Origin: Cognatundibacterium crateris
GTDB lineage: Bacteria > Pseudomonadota > Gammaproteobacteria > Burkholderiales > Burkholderiaceae_D
Assembly: GCF_010078235.1 (NCBI RefSeq)
Contig: NZ_JAABOS010000009.1
Span: forward strand, 1 to 64,000
Length of the DNA: 64,000 nt
Reading direction: 5' to 3'
Made by a program: the position numbers and the translations under genes. Shown here in pieces: positions 28,285 to 38,027 of the stretch; positions within the stretch are counted from its first letter, which is position 1; every line of letters begins with the position of its first letter. The notes under the pieces were generated by a model that saw nothing but the letters and a program-made list of their open reading frames with translations, made no database searches and was not told where the DNA came from.

Positions 28285-30893
28285 ACGCGTGAATTAACCC
28301 AATCAGCCACACCAGCCAATGCTGCCGGCAAGCCGGACGGATCGGTACCACCGGCCTGCGCCATGTCAGGACGACCGCCGCCTTTACCGCCAACTTGCTG
28401 GGCCACGAAATTGACCAGCTCACCCGCTTTCAGACGTGAGGTCGTATCAGCAGTCACGCCCGCAATCAGACTGACCTTGCCATCACTGACCGATGCCAGC
28501 ACAATAGCCGCTGTTTTGAGCTTGTCCTTGAGCTTATCCATGGTTTCACGCAAGGCAGTCACATCCGCACCTTCCAGAGTGGCCGCCAGTACGCGGATGC
28601 CCTTCACGTCAACCGCCTGATTCACCAGCTCATCGCCCTGACTGGATGCCATTTTCGACTTCAGCGTAGCAAGTTCTTTTTCCAGTGCTTTGACATGATC
28701 CTGTACCTGTGCGATACGCTGAGTCAGCTCTTCAGGCTGGGCTTTCAATGCGGCCGCTGCTTCCAGCACGCGGTTGTTCAGGTTCTGCACCAGCGCCAGC
28801 GCTACTTCACCTGTCACAGCTTCAACGCGGCGGATACCGGCAGCGACACCTCCCTCTGCCACGATCTTGAACAGACCAATGTCACCGGTGCGGCTGACGT
28901 GGGTACCACCGCACAGCTCACGTGAGGAGCCGATGTCCAGCACGCGCACTTCGTCACCGTATTTTTCACCGAACAAGGCCATTGCACCGTGTTTGACAGC
29001 ATCGTCAAAGCCCATCAACTGCGCCTGGGTCGCGACGTTCGCCAGGATTTCGCGGTTCACGATCTGTTCAACCTGACGGATTTGCTCAGCCGTCATCGCT
29101 GCGTTGTGGCTAAAGTCAAAGCGGGTCTTATCTGCATCCACCAGCGAACCCTTCTGTGCCACATGACTGCCCAACACTTCACGCAGCGCTTTGTGCATCA
29201 GATGAGTGGCCGAGTGATTACGCATAGTTTGTGCGCGCACCTCAGCGGCGACTTCTGCTTTCACGGTCTGTACGATAGTCAGCTTGCCAGACTTCAGGAC
29301 ACCATGATGACCGAATACTTCAGCCTGGATTTTCTGTGTATCTGCAACTTCGAATACCGCGCCGTCGCTGCCGACCAGCACGCCGGAATCGCCACACTGG
29401 CCGCCGGACTCAGCATAGAAAGGCGTGGTATCGAGTACCACGATAGCCTGTTGGCCAGCCTGCACTTCATTGACCGCGCTGCCATCGACATACAGAGCGA
29501 TGATTTTAGCTTCGTGTTGCAGTTGTTCGTAACCGACAAAGCGGGTTTTCTCGCCGCTATATTCAATCGCAGCCGCCATCTTGAACTTGCCGCCTTCACG
29601 CGCTTTTTTACGCTGCAATTCCATCGCGGTATTGAAGCCAGCTTCGTCCAGCGTCACACTGCGTTCACGACAGATATCGGCCGTCAGATCAAGCGGGAAG
29701 CCATAGGTATCATACAAAGTGAAAGCGGTTTCACCATCGAGGTTTTTGCCGTCTTTCGCCAGCGCCGCCTCCAGGATTTTCATGCCGTTTTCCAGCGTTT
29801 CACCAAAGCGTTCTTCTTCCTGACGAATCACCTGTGCCACACGCTCCGCTGCTTCTGCCAGCTCAGGATAGGCACCGCCCATTTCCTGCACCAGATCATT
29901 CACCAGTTTAAAGAAGAAAGGCTGACTCTGACCCAGCTTGTGTCCATGGCGCAGCGCACGGCGGGTAATACGGCGCAGCACATAGCCACGACCTTCATTG
30001 CCCGGTATCACGCCATCCACAATCAGGAAACCGGCGCAGCGGATATGATCGGCAATCACGCGCAGGGAATTATTTTCCAGATCGGTGCAGCCGGTTTCAC
30101 GTGCTGCGGCTTTGATCAGCGCCTGGAAGGTATCGATTTCATAGTTGGAATGCACATGCTGCAGCACTGCAGACAAACGCTCCAGACCCATGCCGGTATC
30201 CACGCATGGTTTAGGCAAAGGATGCAGTACGCCGTGTTCATCTTTATTGAACTGCATGAACACCAGGTTCCAGATTTCAATGAAACGGTCGCCGTCTTCT
30301 TCCGCAGAGCCCGGAGGACCACCCCAGATATCGGCACCGTGGTCATAGAAAATTTCAGTACATGGACCACAAGGTCCGGTATCAGCCATTTGCCAGAAGT
30401 TATCGGATGCGTAGCGTGCGCCTTTGTTGTCACCGATACGGATGATGCGCTCGACTGGCACACCGATTTCATTTTTCCAGATATCGTAAGCTTCGTCGTC
30501 TTCCTGATACACGGTGACGGTCAGCTTTTCTTTAGGCAGCAGATACACTGTCGTCAGCAATTCCCAGGCATAGTGAATCGCGTCTTTTTTGAAGTAATCG
30601 CCGAAAGAGAAGTTACCCAGCATTTCAAAGAAAGTGTGGTGACGTGCGGTATAGCCCACGTTTTCCAGATCGTTATGCTTACCACCGGCGCGTACGCTGC
30701 GCTGTGCTGTGGTGGCGCGGGTATAGGCGCGTTTGTCCTGACCGAGGAACACGTCTTTAAACTGCACCATACCGGAGTTGGTGAACAGCAGCGTAGGATC
30801 ATTACCGGGAATCAGGCTGGAAGAACGCACACGCGTATGGCCTTTAGATTCGAAAAAGCTGAGGAATTTATCGCGGATTTCGGACGAGTTCAT
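28281..30893 (-). CDS. alaS: Alanyl-tRNA synthetase
   Basis: 870 residues, close to the E. coli length, from the ATG at 30893 ([19 protein letters not shown]); the longer upstream frame is not conserved in character. The class II aminoacylation core is present ([41 protein letters not shown]). The editing domain has the zinc motif [11 protein letters not shown] plus a distant CGGTH, and a C-terminal oligomerisation domain follows. It charges tRNA-Ala and clears mischarged Ser/Gly. It heads an operon with yhhY and a Nudix gene. The leader has no strong Shine-Dalgarno sequence. Confidence 0.97.
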   Translation of the reverse strand: MNSSEIRDKFLSFFESKGHTRVRSSSLIPGNDPTLLFTNSGMVQFKDVFLGQDKRAYTRATTAQRSVRAGGKHNDLENVGYTARHHTFFEMLGNFSFGDYFKKDAIHYAWELLTTVYLLPKEKLTVTVYQEDDEAYDIWKNEIGVPVERIIRIGDNKGARYASDNFWQMADTGPCGPCTEIFYDHGADIWGGPPGSAEEDGDRFIEIWNLVFMQFNKDEHGVLHPLPKPCVDTGMGLERLSAVLQHVHSNYEIDTFQALIKAAARETGCTDLENNSLRVIADHIRCAGFLIVDGVIPGNEGRGYVLRRITRRALRHGHKLGQSQPFFFKLVNDLVQEMGGAYPELAEAAERVAQVIRQEEERFGETLENGMKILEAALAKDGKNLDGETAFTLYDTYGFPLDLTADICRERSVTLDEAGFNTAMELQRKKAREGGKFKMAAAIEYSGEKTRFVGYEQLQHEAKIIALYVDGSAVNEVQAGQQAIVVLDTTPFYAESGGQCGDSGVLVGSDGAVFEVADTQKIQAEVFGHHGVLKSGKLTIVQTVKAEVAAEVRAQTMRNHSATHLMHKALREVLGSHVAQKGSLVDADKTRFDFSHNAAMTAEQIRQVEQIVNREILANVATQAQLMGFDDAVKHGAMALFGEKYGDEVRVLDIGSSRELCGGTHVSRTGDIGLFKIVAEGGVAAGIRRVEAVTGEVALALVQNLNNRVLEAAAALKAQPEELTQRIAQVQDHVKALEKELATLKSKMASSQGDELVNQAVDVKGIRVLAATLEGADVTALRETMDKLKDKLKTAAIVLASVSDGKVSLIAGVTADTTSRLKAGELVNFVAQQVGGKGGGRPDMAQAGGTDPSGLPAALAGVADWVNSRV

Positions 30894-31088
30894 AGATAGT
30901 GAGAATTTTGCTGAAAATGAAGTTAACGTCTGATTATACGGTATAAATTCTGGACTCCGGCACCCCAAACCTGCCCGAATCCAAAAGCTGCTCAAATTAG
31001 CAACATCATCCCCGCCCGCTTCACTGTCCCGTTTATAGTCCGCTGCGCAGCCCACCCACAGACGGACTGCATTTCAGTCTCAAGTGAC

Positions 31089-31140
31089 TAGGGCCTGTTA
31101 AGCTTTAAATTACGTGCAATTTAAAGATTAACAGGCCCTA
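31089..31140. repeat. 52-bp near-perfect palindrome
   Basis: TAGGGCCTGTTAA and TTAACAGGCCCTA flank CTTTAAATT and AATTTAAAG around ACGTGC; only one G/A position on each side is unpaired. It forms a very stable hairpin in the 318-bp gap between alaS and a small exported-protein gene. The sharp ends resemble the terminal repeats of small mobile elements, but no second copy is in the window. The rest of the gap (30894-31088) contains no gene. Confidence 0.75.
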
Positions 31141-31160
31141 AAGCAGAAAGTAAAAACAGA

Positions 31161-31184
31161 AAAACCAGCGCTAAGCCGGTTTTT
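31161..31184 (-). terminator. Imperfect terminator after the small exported protein gene
   Basis: AAAACC and GGTTTT pair with a one-base mismatch and an inner GC/GC, 28 bp past the stop codon on the minus strand. Flanking tracts are A/T-rich. Confidence 0.55.
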
Positions 31185-31211
31185 CTTTGAGCTTTCTGGC
31201 GGAGCAGCGTA

Positions 31212-31538
31212 TCAGGGCGTCACCTTGCGTGCATTATGCTTTTTCTGTTCTATTCGACGGCTGGCAACATCTTCTTCATGTCTGAGTTTGGCGCGTTCCT
31301 GCTTAGTCACGACACCATCGGCTTTTGCTGCTTGCTTGTCGGCTTCGATTTTCGCTTCACGTTTTTCCAAGTGCGCACTTTCTTTAGCCGTCAGCTCACC
31401 GCTGCTGACGCCTTGTGCAATGCGCTTTTCCTGACGCACCTGACGCTGATCGATGTTCGGGGTATTGGTGTTTTGTGCAAAAGCCGGTGCGGCAAACAGG
31501 CTGATTAGGGCCAGCATGGCAAATGGATGTGCGTTCAT
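31212..31538 (-). CDS. Small exported, highly charged helical protein
   Basis: 108 residues with a signal peptide (MNAHPFAMLALISLFAAPAFAQ) and a Lys/Glu/Arg-rich mature part: QVRQEKRIAQGVSSGELTAKE, HLEKREAKIEADKQAAKADG and VTKQERAKLRHEEDVASRR. Similar periplasmic proteins ending in NARK are widespread in proteobacteria as hypothetical proteins. The xxDGxxTxxE spacing is faintly EF-hand-like, but a calcium role is speculative. It is preceded by an excellent AGGAG site, which supports a real gene. Confidence 0.75.
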   Translation of the reverse strand: MNAHPFAMLALISLFAAPAFAQNTNTPNIDQRQVRQEKRIAQGVSSGELTAKESAHLEKREAKIEADKQAAKADGVVTKQERAKLRHEEDVASRRIEQKKHNARKVTP

Positions 31539-31796
31539 TGTGACTCCTGTCTTGGTCGTTTGAGATAAAGCTCAATAAAGTATTGAGCTGCGATCTGGGA
31601 ATGCAGCGTGATGACTGTGTCGCTGATATTCTTAGCTGTATAACGGGCAGCCTGATTCGCCGCTGACATGGCTTTGTATGTGCGTGTAACAAGGCGTAGC
31701 AGACTTCGCACACTGTATCCGGATGAAAAATGCCAGCCGCGGACAGTGCACATCATGTTATGGAAAATCGCCCGGCCAGCCTGGCGCAGGTTGCGG

Positions 31797-32543
31797 TTAG
31801 AAGTCCGCAGGAATCCGGTCCGGATAATCAGTGCAAAATGCATCCACACCCCAGCGCAGCAGTTCGTGTGCGCGTTCTGGTTCATTGACCGTATAGCAGA
31901 ACAAGCCGTAGCCCGCATTTTTCACCTGTGCCGCCCATTCCTTGCTCAGGTGTTTGTGGTTCACATGCAGAGCAACTGCGCTCAGCTCTTGCAGCATGGA
32001 CTTCCAGTCAGGATGCGGGCCATCCAGCAGCAAGGCGCGCGGGATTTGTGGTGCCGCGCGTTTGGCAGCACGCAATGCAGTCATCGAAAAAGATGAGAGC
32101 AAGGGCAGGCGCGCAGGATCGCTGCTCACTACGTCCGCAAAGCAAGCGGCGCTCAGCGCGGCAACGATGCATCCGGTCGCTTCTTCATGGCCGGGGCTGG
32201 GTTTGATCTCGGTATTCATCCAGATCTGCTGCTCGCGGCAAAAACGGATGACTTGCTCATAACTCGGAACCGGCTCGCCGCCGAAGCGGGCATCAAACCA
32301 GCTGCCAGCGTCCATTTTCTGTAAATCTGCTGCATTCGTCCCGGCAACCAGTCCACTTCCCGCCACAGTGCGCCCAAATTCGGGATCATGCATCAGCACA
32401 GGAACGCTATCCTTTGATAACATCACGTCAAACTCAACCGCATGAAAACCCAGTGCCAGACCGCAACGCAAGGCGGCCAGGGTATTTTCCGGCGCCAGCT
32501 TACCTGCACCGCGATGCGCTAACACTTTAGGATAAGGCCACAT
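31797..32543 (-). CDS. ugpQ: Cytoplasmic glycerophosphodiester phosphodiesterase
   Basis: 248 residues without a signal peptide. UgpQ cleaves glycerophosphodiesters to glycerol 3-phosphate plus alcohol. The GDPD active site is visible: LAHRGAGKLAPENT (His10-Arg11, Glu19-Asn20), VEFDVMLSKDSVPVLMHDPEFGRTVAG (Glu38, Asp40, His53) and NTEIKPSPGHEEATG. The C-terminal GLFCYTVNEPERAHELLRWGVDAFCTDYPD is typical. It is monocistronic here, with no ugpBAEC transporter beside it. The binding site is AAGGAAAG. Confidence 0.94.
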   Translation of the reverse strand: MWPYPKVLAHRGAGKLAPENTLAALRCGLALGFHAVEFDVMLSKDSVPVLMHDPEFGRTVAGSGLVAGTNAADLQKMDAGSWFDARFGGEPVPSYEQVIRFCREQQIWMNTEIKPSPGHEEATGCIVAALSAACFADVVSSDPARLPLLSSFSMTALRAAKRAAPQIPRALLLDGPHPDWKSMLQELSAVALHVNHKHLSKEWAAQVKNAGYGLFCYTVNEPERAHELLRWGVDAFCTDYPDRIPADF

Positions 32544-32751
32544 GGTATTTTCTTTCCTTCATCTGCAGCAATATGGGGGATAAGCGCGTTTGCGTGAAAC
32601 AAAGCAGGCCACGCTGATCACAGTATATAAACGGGTCTGAACTGTGAGAACCGTCAATCCAGCGCAGCCATCGCAGCCATCGCGTCGCAGCGACAGTTTT
32701 ACAGCAGTCCCAATACAATAACGAAAATAATTCATAACAGGATAAACCAGG

Positions 32752-34002
32752 ATGAGTACGGAGACAGCAACAACATCAACAAAAACAGCATTAGGACATT
32801 TACGTGTACTTGATCTGACCCGTGTTTTGGCGGGCCCGTGGTGCGCCCAGAATCTGGCCGATTTAGGGGCGGAAGTGATTAAAGTCGAACGACCCGGCGT
32901 AGGCGATGATACGCGTAGCTGGGGCCCGCCTTATCTGCGTGATGAAGATGGAACAAACACCTCCGAAGCTGCTTACTATCTGACCGCCAATCGCGGCAAG
33001 CTCGCCATCACAGTCGATATCGCAACGGTGGAAGGTCAGCAAATTATCCGTGAGCTGGCAGCACAATCTGACGTGGTGCTGGAAAATTACAAAGTCGGTC
33101 AGCTCGCCAAATACGGATTGGATTACGCCTCACTGAAACAGATCAAACCGGATCTGATCTATTGTTCCATCACAGGTTTTGGTCAGGAAGGCCCGTACGC
33201 AGCGCGTGCTGGCTATGACTTCATTGTGCAGGGCATGGGCGGTTTCATGTCGCTGACCGGTGAGCGCGATGATCTGCCCGGTGGCGGACCACAAAAAGCC
33301 GGTGTTGCGATTGCCGATCTGATGACCGGCATGTATGCCACCATCGCGGTGATGGCAGCACTCAGTCACCGTGACCGGACTGGCGAAGGCCAGTATATCG
33401 ACATGGCCTTACTCGATGTACAGGTGGCGATGCTGGCCAATATGAATATGAATTACCTGACCACCGGCGTCGCGCCTCAGCGCTGGGGTAATGCGCATGC
33501 GAATATTGTGCCCTACCAAACCTTCGCCACCTCAGATGGACACATCATCGTCGCGGCAGGCAATGACAGTCAGTATAAAAAATTTGTGCAAATTGGTGGC
33601 CGTCCCGAACTCGCTGACGATGCGCGCTTCAGCAGCAATCCGGCGCGGGTACAACATCGTGAGCAACTGATACCGCTGCTGGCGGAGATGGTCAGGCTGA
33701 AAACCAAACAGGAATGGATCACGTTGCTGGAACAGGCTGGCGTCCCTTGTGGTCCGATCAACCGCCTCAATGAAGTGTTTGAGGATCCTCAGGTGAAGGC
33801 GCGCCAGATGCAGATCAGCCTGCCCCACCCCAGTGCTGGCAGCGCGCCACTGGTCGCCAGTCCGATGAAGCTGTCCGCCACACCGGTCAGCTATCGCAAC
33901 GCGCCGCCGCTGCTGGGGCAGCATACTGAGCAAATACTGAGCGATCTCCTGAACTATGACGCAGAGCGCATCGCTGAGCTGCGTGCACAGAAAGTGATTT
34001 AA
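32752..34002 (+). CDS. CaiB/BaiF-type CoA-transferase (family III)
   Basis: 416 residues. A family III CoA-transferase moves CoA between carboxylic acids through a covalent aspartyl-CoA intermediate. The start LRVLDLTRVLAGPWCAQNLADLGAEVIKVE is the classic N-terminal block. SITGFGQEGPYAARAGYDFIVQ follows, then QKAGVAIADLMTGMYATIAV with the expected nucleophile Asp189. The closest recognisable subgroup is the succinyl-CoA:glutarate/dicarboxylate CoA-transferase type, but substrate calls in this family are unreliable. There is no dehydrogenase partner; the two-component genes follow on the same strand after 150 bp. Confidence 0.92.
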   Translation: MSTETATTSTKTALGHLRVLDLTRVLAGPWCAQNLADLGAEVIKVERPGVGDDTRSWGPPYLRDEDGTNTSEAAYYLTANRGKLAITVDIATVEGQQIIRELAAQSDVVLENYKVGQLAKYGLDYASLKQIKPDLIYCSITGFGQEGPYAARAGYDFIVQGMGGFMSLTGERDDLPGGGPQKAGVAIADLMTGMYATIAVMAALSHRDRTGEGQYIDMALLDVQVAMLANMNMNYLTTGVAPQRWGNAHANIVPYQTFATSDGHIIVAAGNDSQYKKFVQIGGRPELADDARFSSNPARVQHREQLIPLLAEMVRLKTKQEWITLLEQAGVPCGPINRLNEVFEDPQVKARQMQISLPHPSAGSAPLVASPMKLSATPVSYRNAPPLLGQHTEQILSDLLNYDAERIAELRAQKVI

Positions 34003-34153
34003 CCAGCTTGCAATCAGGCTCCGCATTTTGCGCCGCTATCTGATAGCTTCGCGAACGCCTGCTGCCTTTGGTCGCAAGTCCATGGCACAGGCAGCAGCGG
34101 GCACCTACACTACGCTGCTATCCATCGCAGCTCACTTTGAACCGGCGCAGACT

Positions 34154-35299
34154 ATGACTACCCCCGACCAACCAAACACCACTTACTGGCAGCAGGTACG
34201 CACTGCCGTCTCAGGTGCATCGGCAATAAAAATCCTGCGCGAACTGCCTTTCATCCTGATCATCAATGTCATCTGTACCGTGCTGGTGACGTATGTGATG
34301 CGACATAACAGCAGCTTGTTGGAAAACTGGGTGTTCTCTAACTGCATAGGATTTTGCTGCTATGTGCTGATACGCGCCGCCAGAATTCTGATCTGGCCGA
34401 ATCAAAATCCGCAAACTCTGGCGTTTTATCTGACCTGCATCCTGCTTGCCCCGATAGGTTTTTTTTGCGGCACCCTGCTGGCGGCTTTCCTGTACGGCTA
34501 TCCGGTGCAAAATGTACTCGCCATGCAGTGGCGCTATGTGCAGGGTTTTGTGATACTGAGTGGCATCGTAAGCACCGTGGCCGCCTGGTCGCTGTGGAAC
34601 CGGATCAGGATTACCGAACTGACCGCCGCCGCCGAAGCTGAGAAAGCACGTTCTGCCGCGATAGAACGACAAGCGGTGCAAGCGCAATTGCAGGTGCTGC
34701 AAGCCCAGATTGAACCGCATATGCTGTTCAACACCCTGGCCAATCTGCAGGGACTGATCGCCATCGATCCTGAACGTGCCCAGCACATGCTGGCCCAGCT
34801 GATTACCTATCTGCGTGCCACGCTGAGAGCCTCACGCGCAGAAAGCACCACTTTGCAAAACGAATTCAGCCTGTTGCGCGCCTATCTGGATTTGCTCGCT
34901 ATACGCATGGGGAAACGCTTACAGTACCAGCTGGATTTACCTGCAGAACTGGCGCAGTTGTCTATCCCGCCTATGCTGCTGCAACCGCTGGCCGAAAATG
35001 CGATCAAACATGGACTGGAACCCAAGCTCGAAGGCGGCTACCTGCACATCAGCGCAGCGCGGCACGCAGACAAACTGGAATTGCGGGTTGCCGATACGGG
35101 TTTGGGGCTGGCGTTTGACTATGCAGAACGCAACGCCAGTGCGGCCGATGGTCACGGACTGGGCAACATCAATATCCGTGAACGCTTGCAGGCCATTTTC
35201 GGCCCGGAAGCCGCATTCCGCTTAGGTCCGAATACACCGGAAGGTACCTTAGCTGTCATCACTCTCCCCTTACCCACTCAAGCACAAACACAAGCATAA
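34154..35299 (+). CDS. LytS-type sensor histidine kinase
   Basis: About 381 residues from the ATG at 34154; a longer frame begins with a TTG and adds a segment without family character. About four membrane helices occupy residues 28-150, with a short helical linker after them. The His_kinase domain has QIEPHMLFNTLANLQGL with phospho-acceptor His189, and the ATP-binding domain has the N box LLQPLAENAIKHGL and the G box VADTGLGL...GHGLGNINIRERL. It would sense a membrane-associated signal and phosphorylate the LytTR regulator encoded 2 nt downstream. The signal is unknown. Confidence 0.92.
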   Translation: MTTPDQPNTTYWQQVRTAVSGASAIKILRELPFILIINVICTVLVTYVMRHNSSLLENWVFSNCIGFCCYVLIRAARILIWPNQNPQTLAFYLTCILLAPIGFFCGTLLAAFLYGYPVQNVLAMQWRYVQGFVILSGIVSTVAAWSLWNRIRITELTAAAEAEKARSAAIERQAVQAQLQVLQAQIEPHMLFNTLANLQGLIAIDPERAQHMLAQLITYLRATLRASRAESTTLQNEFSLLRAYLDLLAIRMGKRLQYQLDLPAELAQLSIPPMLLQPLAENAIKHGLEPKLEGGYLHISAARHADKLELRVADTGLGLAFDYAERNASAADGHGLGNINIRERLQAIFGPEAAFRLGPNTPEGTLAVITLPLPTQAQTQA

Positions 35300-35301
35300 C
35301 T

Positions 35302-36174
35302 ATGAGCCAGCCAACACGCGCCATCATCGCCGAAGATGAACCGATACTCGCACTGACACTGCAGCGTATGCTGAATAAACTGTGGCCAGAACTTGAGATT
35401 TGCGGGCTCGCAGAAAACGGAGTGCAAGCGGTACAACTGGCCTTGGAAGCGCAGCCGGATATCCTGTTCCTCGATATCAAAATGCCGGGTAAAACCGGGC
35501 TGGATGTGGCACAGGAGCTGGCTGAAGAATGGCCGGAGCAGCACGCCTTTCCGCTGATCGTGTATGTGACCGCCTATGATGAATACGCGGTGCAGGCATT
35601 TGAGCATTCCGCTTCAGACTATGTGTTGAAGCCGGTCAGCGAAGAACGTCTGCAAAAAACCATACAAAGGCTGCAGGCGCGCTTACAAAGCAAAACAGCG
35701 AACAATGCCGGTGATGAATTGGAACGGGTATTGGGCCAGTTACGCAATCTGCTGCCTGCGCAGCAAAGCGCCGGGCGGACTACGCCCGCGCTTCCCGCAA
35801 ACAACGCTGCCAGCAGCGCAGAGACCGGTAGCAACGCGGGCAGCGCTGACAAACTGCACGTGATACGGGCTGCGGTCGGAAATAATGTACGCATGATAGC
35901 GATAGAAGATGTGCTGTATTTCGAAGCGACCGACAAATACATCAATGTCGTCACGCGCGAGCATTCCTCGCTGATACGCAGCAGTCTGCGCGAATTGCTG
36001 CCGCAACTGGACAGCAGCCTGTTCTGGCAAATCCATCGCAGTACCGTGGTCAATATCCGTCAGGTCAGCCTGGCGCAGCGCGACGAATCTGGCAAAGTCA
36101 CGCTAAAACTGCGCGACAGCGATGATAAACTCAGCGTCAGCCGCGTCTATGCGCATCTGTTCCGACAGATGTAA
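35302..36174 (+). CDS. LytTR-family response regulator
   Basis: 290 residues. The receiver domain has acidic residues at 11-13 (EDE), phospho-acceptor Asp58 (ILFLDIKMPGKTGLD), a VTAYDEYAVQAF switch segment and conserved Lys in DYVLKPVSEERL. A variable Ala/Ser/Asn-rich linker spans about 150-190. The C-terminal LytTR DNA-binding domain reads LHVIRAAVGNNVRMIAIEDVLYFEATDKYINVVT and WQIHRSTVVNI. It starts 2 nt after the kinase stop, so the pair is cotranscribed. Targets are not evident. Confidence 0.94.
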   Translation: MSQPTRAIIAEDEPILALTLQRMLNKLWPELEICGLAENGVQAVQLALEAQPDILFLDIKMPGKTGLDVAQELAEEWPEQHAFPLIVYVTAYDEYAVQAFEHSASDYVLKPVSEERLQKTIQRLQARLQSKTANNAGDELERVLGQLRNLLPAQQSAGRTTPALPANNAASSAETGSNAGSADKLHVIRAAVGNNVRMIAIEDVLYFEATDKYINVVTREHSSLIRSSLRELLPQLDSSLFWQIHRSTVVNIRQVSLAQRDESGKVTLKLRDSDDKLSVSRVYAHLFRQM

Positions 36175-36212
36175 GCCAGTACGCCCCTACTACCCAGGAC
36201 ACCGAATATCGT

Positions 36213-36701
36213 ATGAATCAGCCATCCGCATCCAGCCAACAGCCTGCTACTTTACACTGGCAATGCCTGCCATTTGATCAACTCAGCGTACATCAGTTGC
36301 GTCAGATTTACGCAGCGCGGAATGCAGTATTCGTGGTGGAACAGAATTGTGTGTATCAGGACATCGATCATAAAGACCCGTTGTCGCACCATCTGGTGGC
36401 CTGGGATGCAGAACAACAGCTGGCCGCTTACCTGCGCATCGTGCCGCCCGGGATTAGCTTTGCAGAAGCATCGCTGGGCCGCGTGCTTAGCAGCACCAGC
36501 TGGCGCGGCAGTGGCATAGGCCGGGAACTGCTCACGCGCGGCATCACCTCCCTGCGCGAGATCTATCCACAAGCTGCCATCCGCATCGGCGCACAGGCAT
36601 ATCTGGAAAAATTTTATGGCAGTTTTGGCTTCATCCAGGTGTCGGAACTGTATCTGGAAGATGACATACCGCATATCGACATGCTGCTCAGCAGCGAGTA
36701 A
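36213..36701 (+). CDS. elaA: ElaA-like GNAT acyltransferase
   Basis: 162 residues aligning by eye with E. coli ElaA: LSVHQLRQIYAARNAVFVVEQNCVYQDID, SLGRVLSSTSWRGSGIGRELL (acetyl-CoA pyrophosphate loop), IRIGAQAYLEKFYGSFGFIQVSE and DIPHIDML. ElaA is a GNAT protein of uncertain physiological substrate. It lies 38 bp after the response regulator and may be the last gene of that transcript. Confidence 0.88.
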   Translation: MNQPSASSQQPATLHWQCLPFDQLSVHQLRQIYAARNAVFVVEQNCVYQDIDHKDPLSHHLVAWDAEQQLAAYLRIVPPGISFAEASLGRVLSSTSWRGSGIGRELLTRGITSLREIYPQAAIRIGAQAYLEKFYGSFGFIQVSELYLEDDIPHIDMLLSSE

Positions 36702-36735
36702 GCCTGAGGCATCAGCCTGCGCAGCCCGGATAGCC

Positions 36736-36764
36736 CTGCCAGCAACAGGGATTTCAACTATAAT
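36736..36764 (+). promoter_or_regulatory. Putative sigma-70 promoter of trhO
   Basis: CTGCCA (-35-like, 36736-36741), a 17-bp spacer and a perfect TATAAT (36759-36764), 70 bp before the trhO start codon. Transcription would begin near 36771. Confidence 0.6.
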
Positions 36765-36778
36765 GCTGCTAAATCAAA

Positions 36779-36801
36779 GACTTAGTCAGTATGACTGAGT
36801 C
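36779..36801. promoter_or_regulatory. 23-bp palindrome in the trhO leader
   Basis: GACTTAGTCA and TGACTGAGTC are complementary at 9 of 10 positions around a GTA centre. The element begins about 8 bp after the predicted start of transcription. The size and symmetry suit a dimeric repressor operator; a leader hairpin is the alternative. Confidence 0.5.
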
Positions 36802-36833
36802 ATCCTTCATTTAGTCTCCGATATCACCTAATT

Positions 36834-37718
36834 ATGCCTGTTGCCACCCTGTCCCCAGAGACGCCTTACGTCAATATCTCTGCTTACAAATTTATCACTT
36901 TCGATGACACTGCCGAAAAGCGTCAGGAATTTATCGATAAATGCAATGAACTGAACCTGAAAGGCACTGTCTTGCTGACGCCGGAAGGGATCAATATGTT
37001 CCTGGCTGGTTTGCGTCATGAAATCGATGCCTACATGGACTGGCTGCACGCAGACCCGCGTTTCGCCGATGTGGTCGCTAAAGAGAGTTTTTCCGATCGT
37101 CAGCCTTTCACTAAATTGCTGGTCAAGCTGAAAGCAGAAATCATCACCATGCGTATGCCGCTGATCAAGCCGGAAGAAGGCCGAGCACCATCGGTCGATG
37201 CCAAAACCCTCAAACGCTGGCTGGATCAGGGCCATGACGATAACGGCAAACCGGTTGTGATGGTTGATACCCGCAATGATTTTGAAGTCGATGTAGGCAG
37301 CTTCGATAACACCATCGACTACCGCATCACCAAGTTCACAGAATTCCCGCAAGTCATAGAAGAACACCGCGATGAACTGAACGACAAAACTGTCGTGACC
37401 TTCTGCACCGGCGGTATCCGCTGCGAGAAGGCGGCAATCCATATGCAGAATGTGGGCTACAACAGCGTGTACCAGCTCGAGGGCGGCATCCTGAAATACT
37501 TTGAAGAAGTCGGCGGTGATCATTATCACGGCGACTGCTTCGTATTCGATTACCGCACAGCGCTCAATCCTAAGCTGGAAGCGACCGACACCAAACAATG
37601 CTTTGCCTGCCGCGCCGTGGTCACACCCCGTGAGCAATTATCCCCCTGGTATATCGCTGGCGTGTCTTGCCCGCATTGCCAAAAAGCGCGCCACGAAAAT
37701 GCCCCGGCTCAGGCCTGA
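36834..37718 (+). CDS. trhO: tRNA uridine(34) hydroxylase, rhodanese-fold (TrhO/YceA)
   Basis: 294 residues, matching TrhO/YceA. The protein hydroxylates wobble uridine of certain tRNAs, an oxygen-dependent step towards 5-methoxy/carboxymethoxyuridine. The N-terminal acylphosphatase-like domain ([20 protein letters not shown]) is followed by [22 protein letters not shown]. The rhodanese domain has [24 protein letters not shown] and the active loop [11 protein letters not shown] (Cys191). A Cys-rich C terminus (CFACRAV, CPHC) suggests zinc binding. It stands alone behind its own promoter. Confidence 0.94.
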   Translation: MPVATLSPETPYVNISAYKFITFDDTAEKRQEFIDKCNELNLKGTVLLTPEGINMFLAGLRHEIDAYMDWLHADPRFADVVAKESFSDRQPFTKLLVKLKAEIITMRMPLIKPEEGRAPSVDAKTLKRWLDQGHDDNGKPVVMVDTRNDFEVDVGSFDNTIDYRITKFTEFPQVIEEHRDELNDKTVVTFCTGGIRCEKAAIHMQNVGYNSVYQLEGGILKYFEEVGGDHYHGDCFVFDYRTALNPKLEATDTKQCFACRAVVTPREQLSPWYIAGVSCPHCQKARHENAPAQA

Positions 37719-37772
37719 ACCCAGTTCAGTGCACTGCCGGAATCCACTGCCGTCTTAGTGCTGATTTGACGT

Positions 37773-37814
37773 AAAAAAAACTCATACCTGTAAGCGCAGG
37801 TATGAATTTTTTTT
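37773..37814 (+). terminator. Terminator after trhO
   Basis: The stem TCATACCTG/CAGGTATGA has a TAAGCG loop and flanking A8 and T8 tracts, and can work in both directions. The rest of the 309-bp gap before the peptidase gene has no gene. Confidence 0.9.
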
Positions 37815-38027
37815 CATGCTGATGGCCATAGCCACCAAACATAAAACAACGCCAGATCCCGCTCTGGATTTGCTGCAAAAAAAGTAAGTAAATCGGGAAC
37901 TTTATGCAGACACAAGGTGTCTGCTGATGGTGATTGATAGTCCACCGTTTTTTCTGGCCACTTTCCTGCTGAATTTCTGTTGCCTTTTTTTATCGCAGCA
38001 GACAAGCGCTTAACTCTATTCCTTGCT

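Noticed and set aside
28989..30899. 636-codon frame antisense to alaS
   Set aside because: alaS is intact on the opposite strand; the frame is a by-product of codon bias and has no recognisable domain.
31535..31918. 127-codon minus-strand frame overlapping the glycerophosphodiesterase gene end
   Set aside because: It overlaps the 3' end of ugpQ out of frame and has no protein-family features or good binding site.
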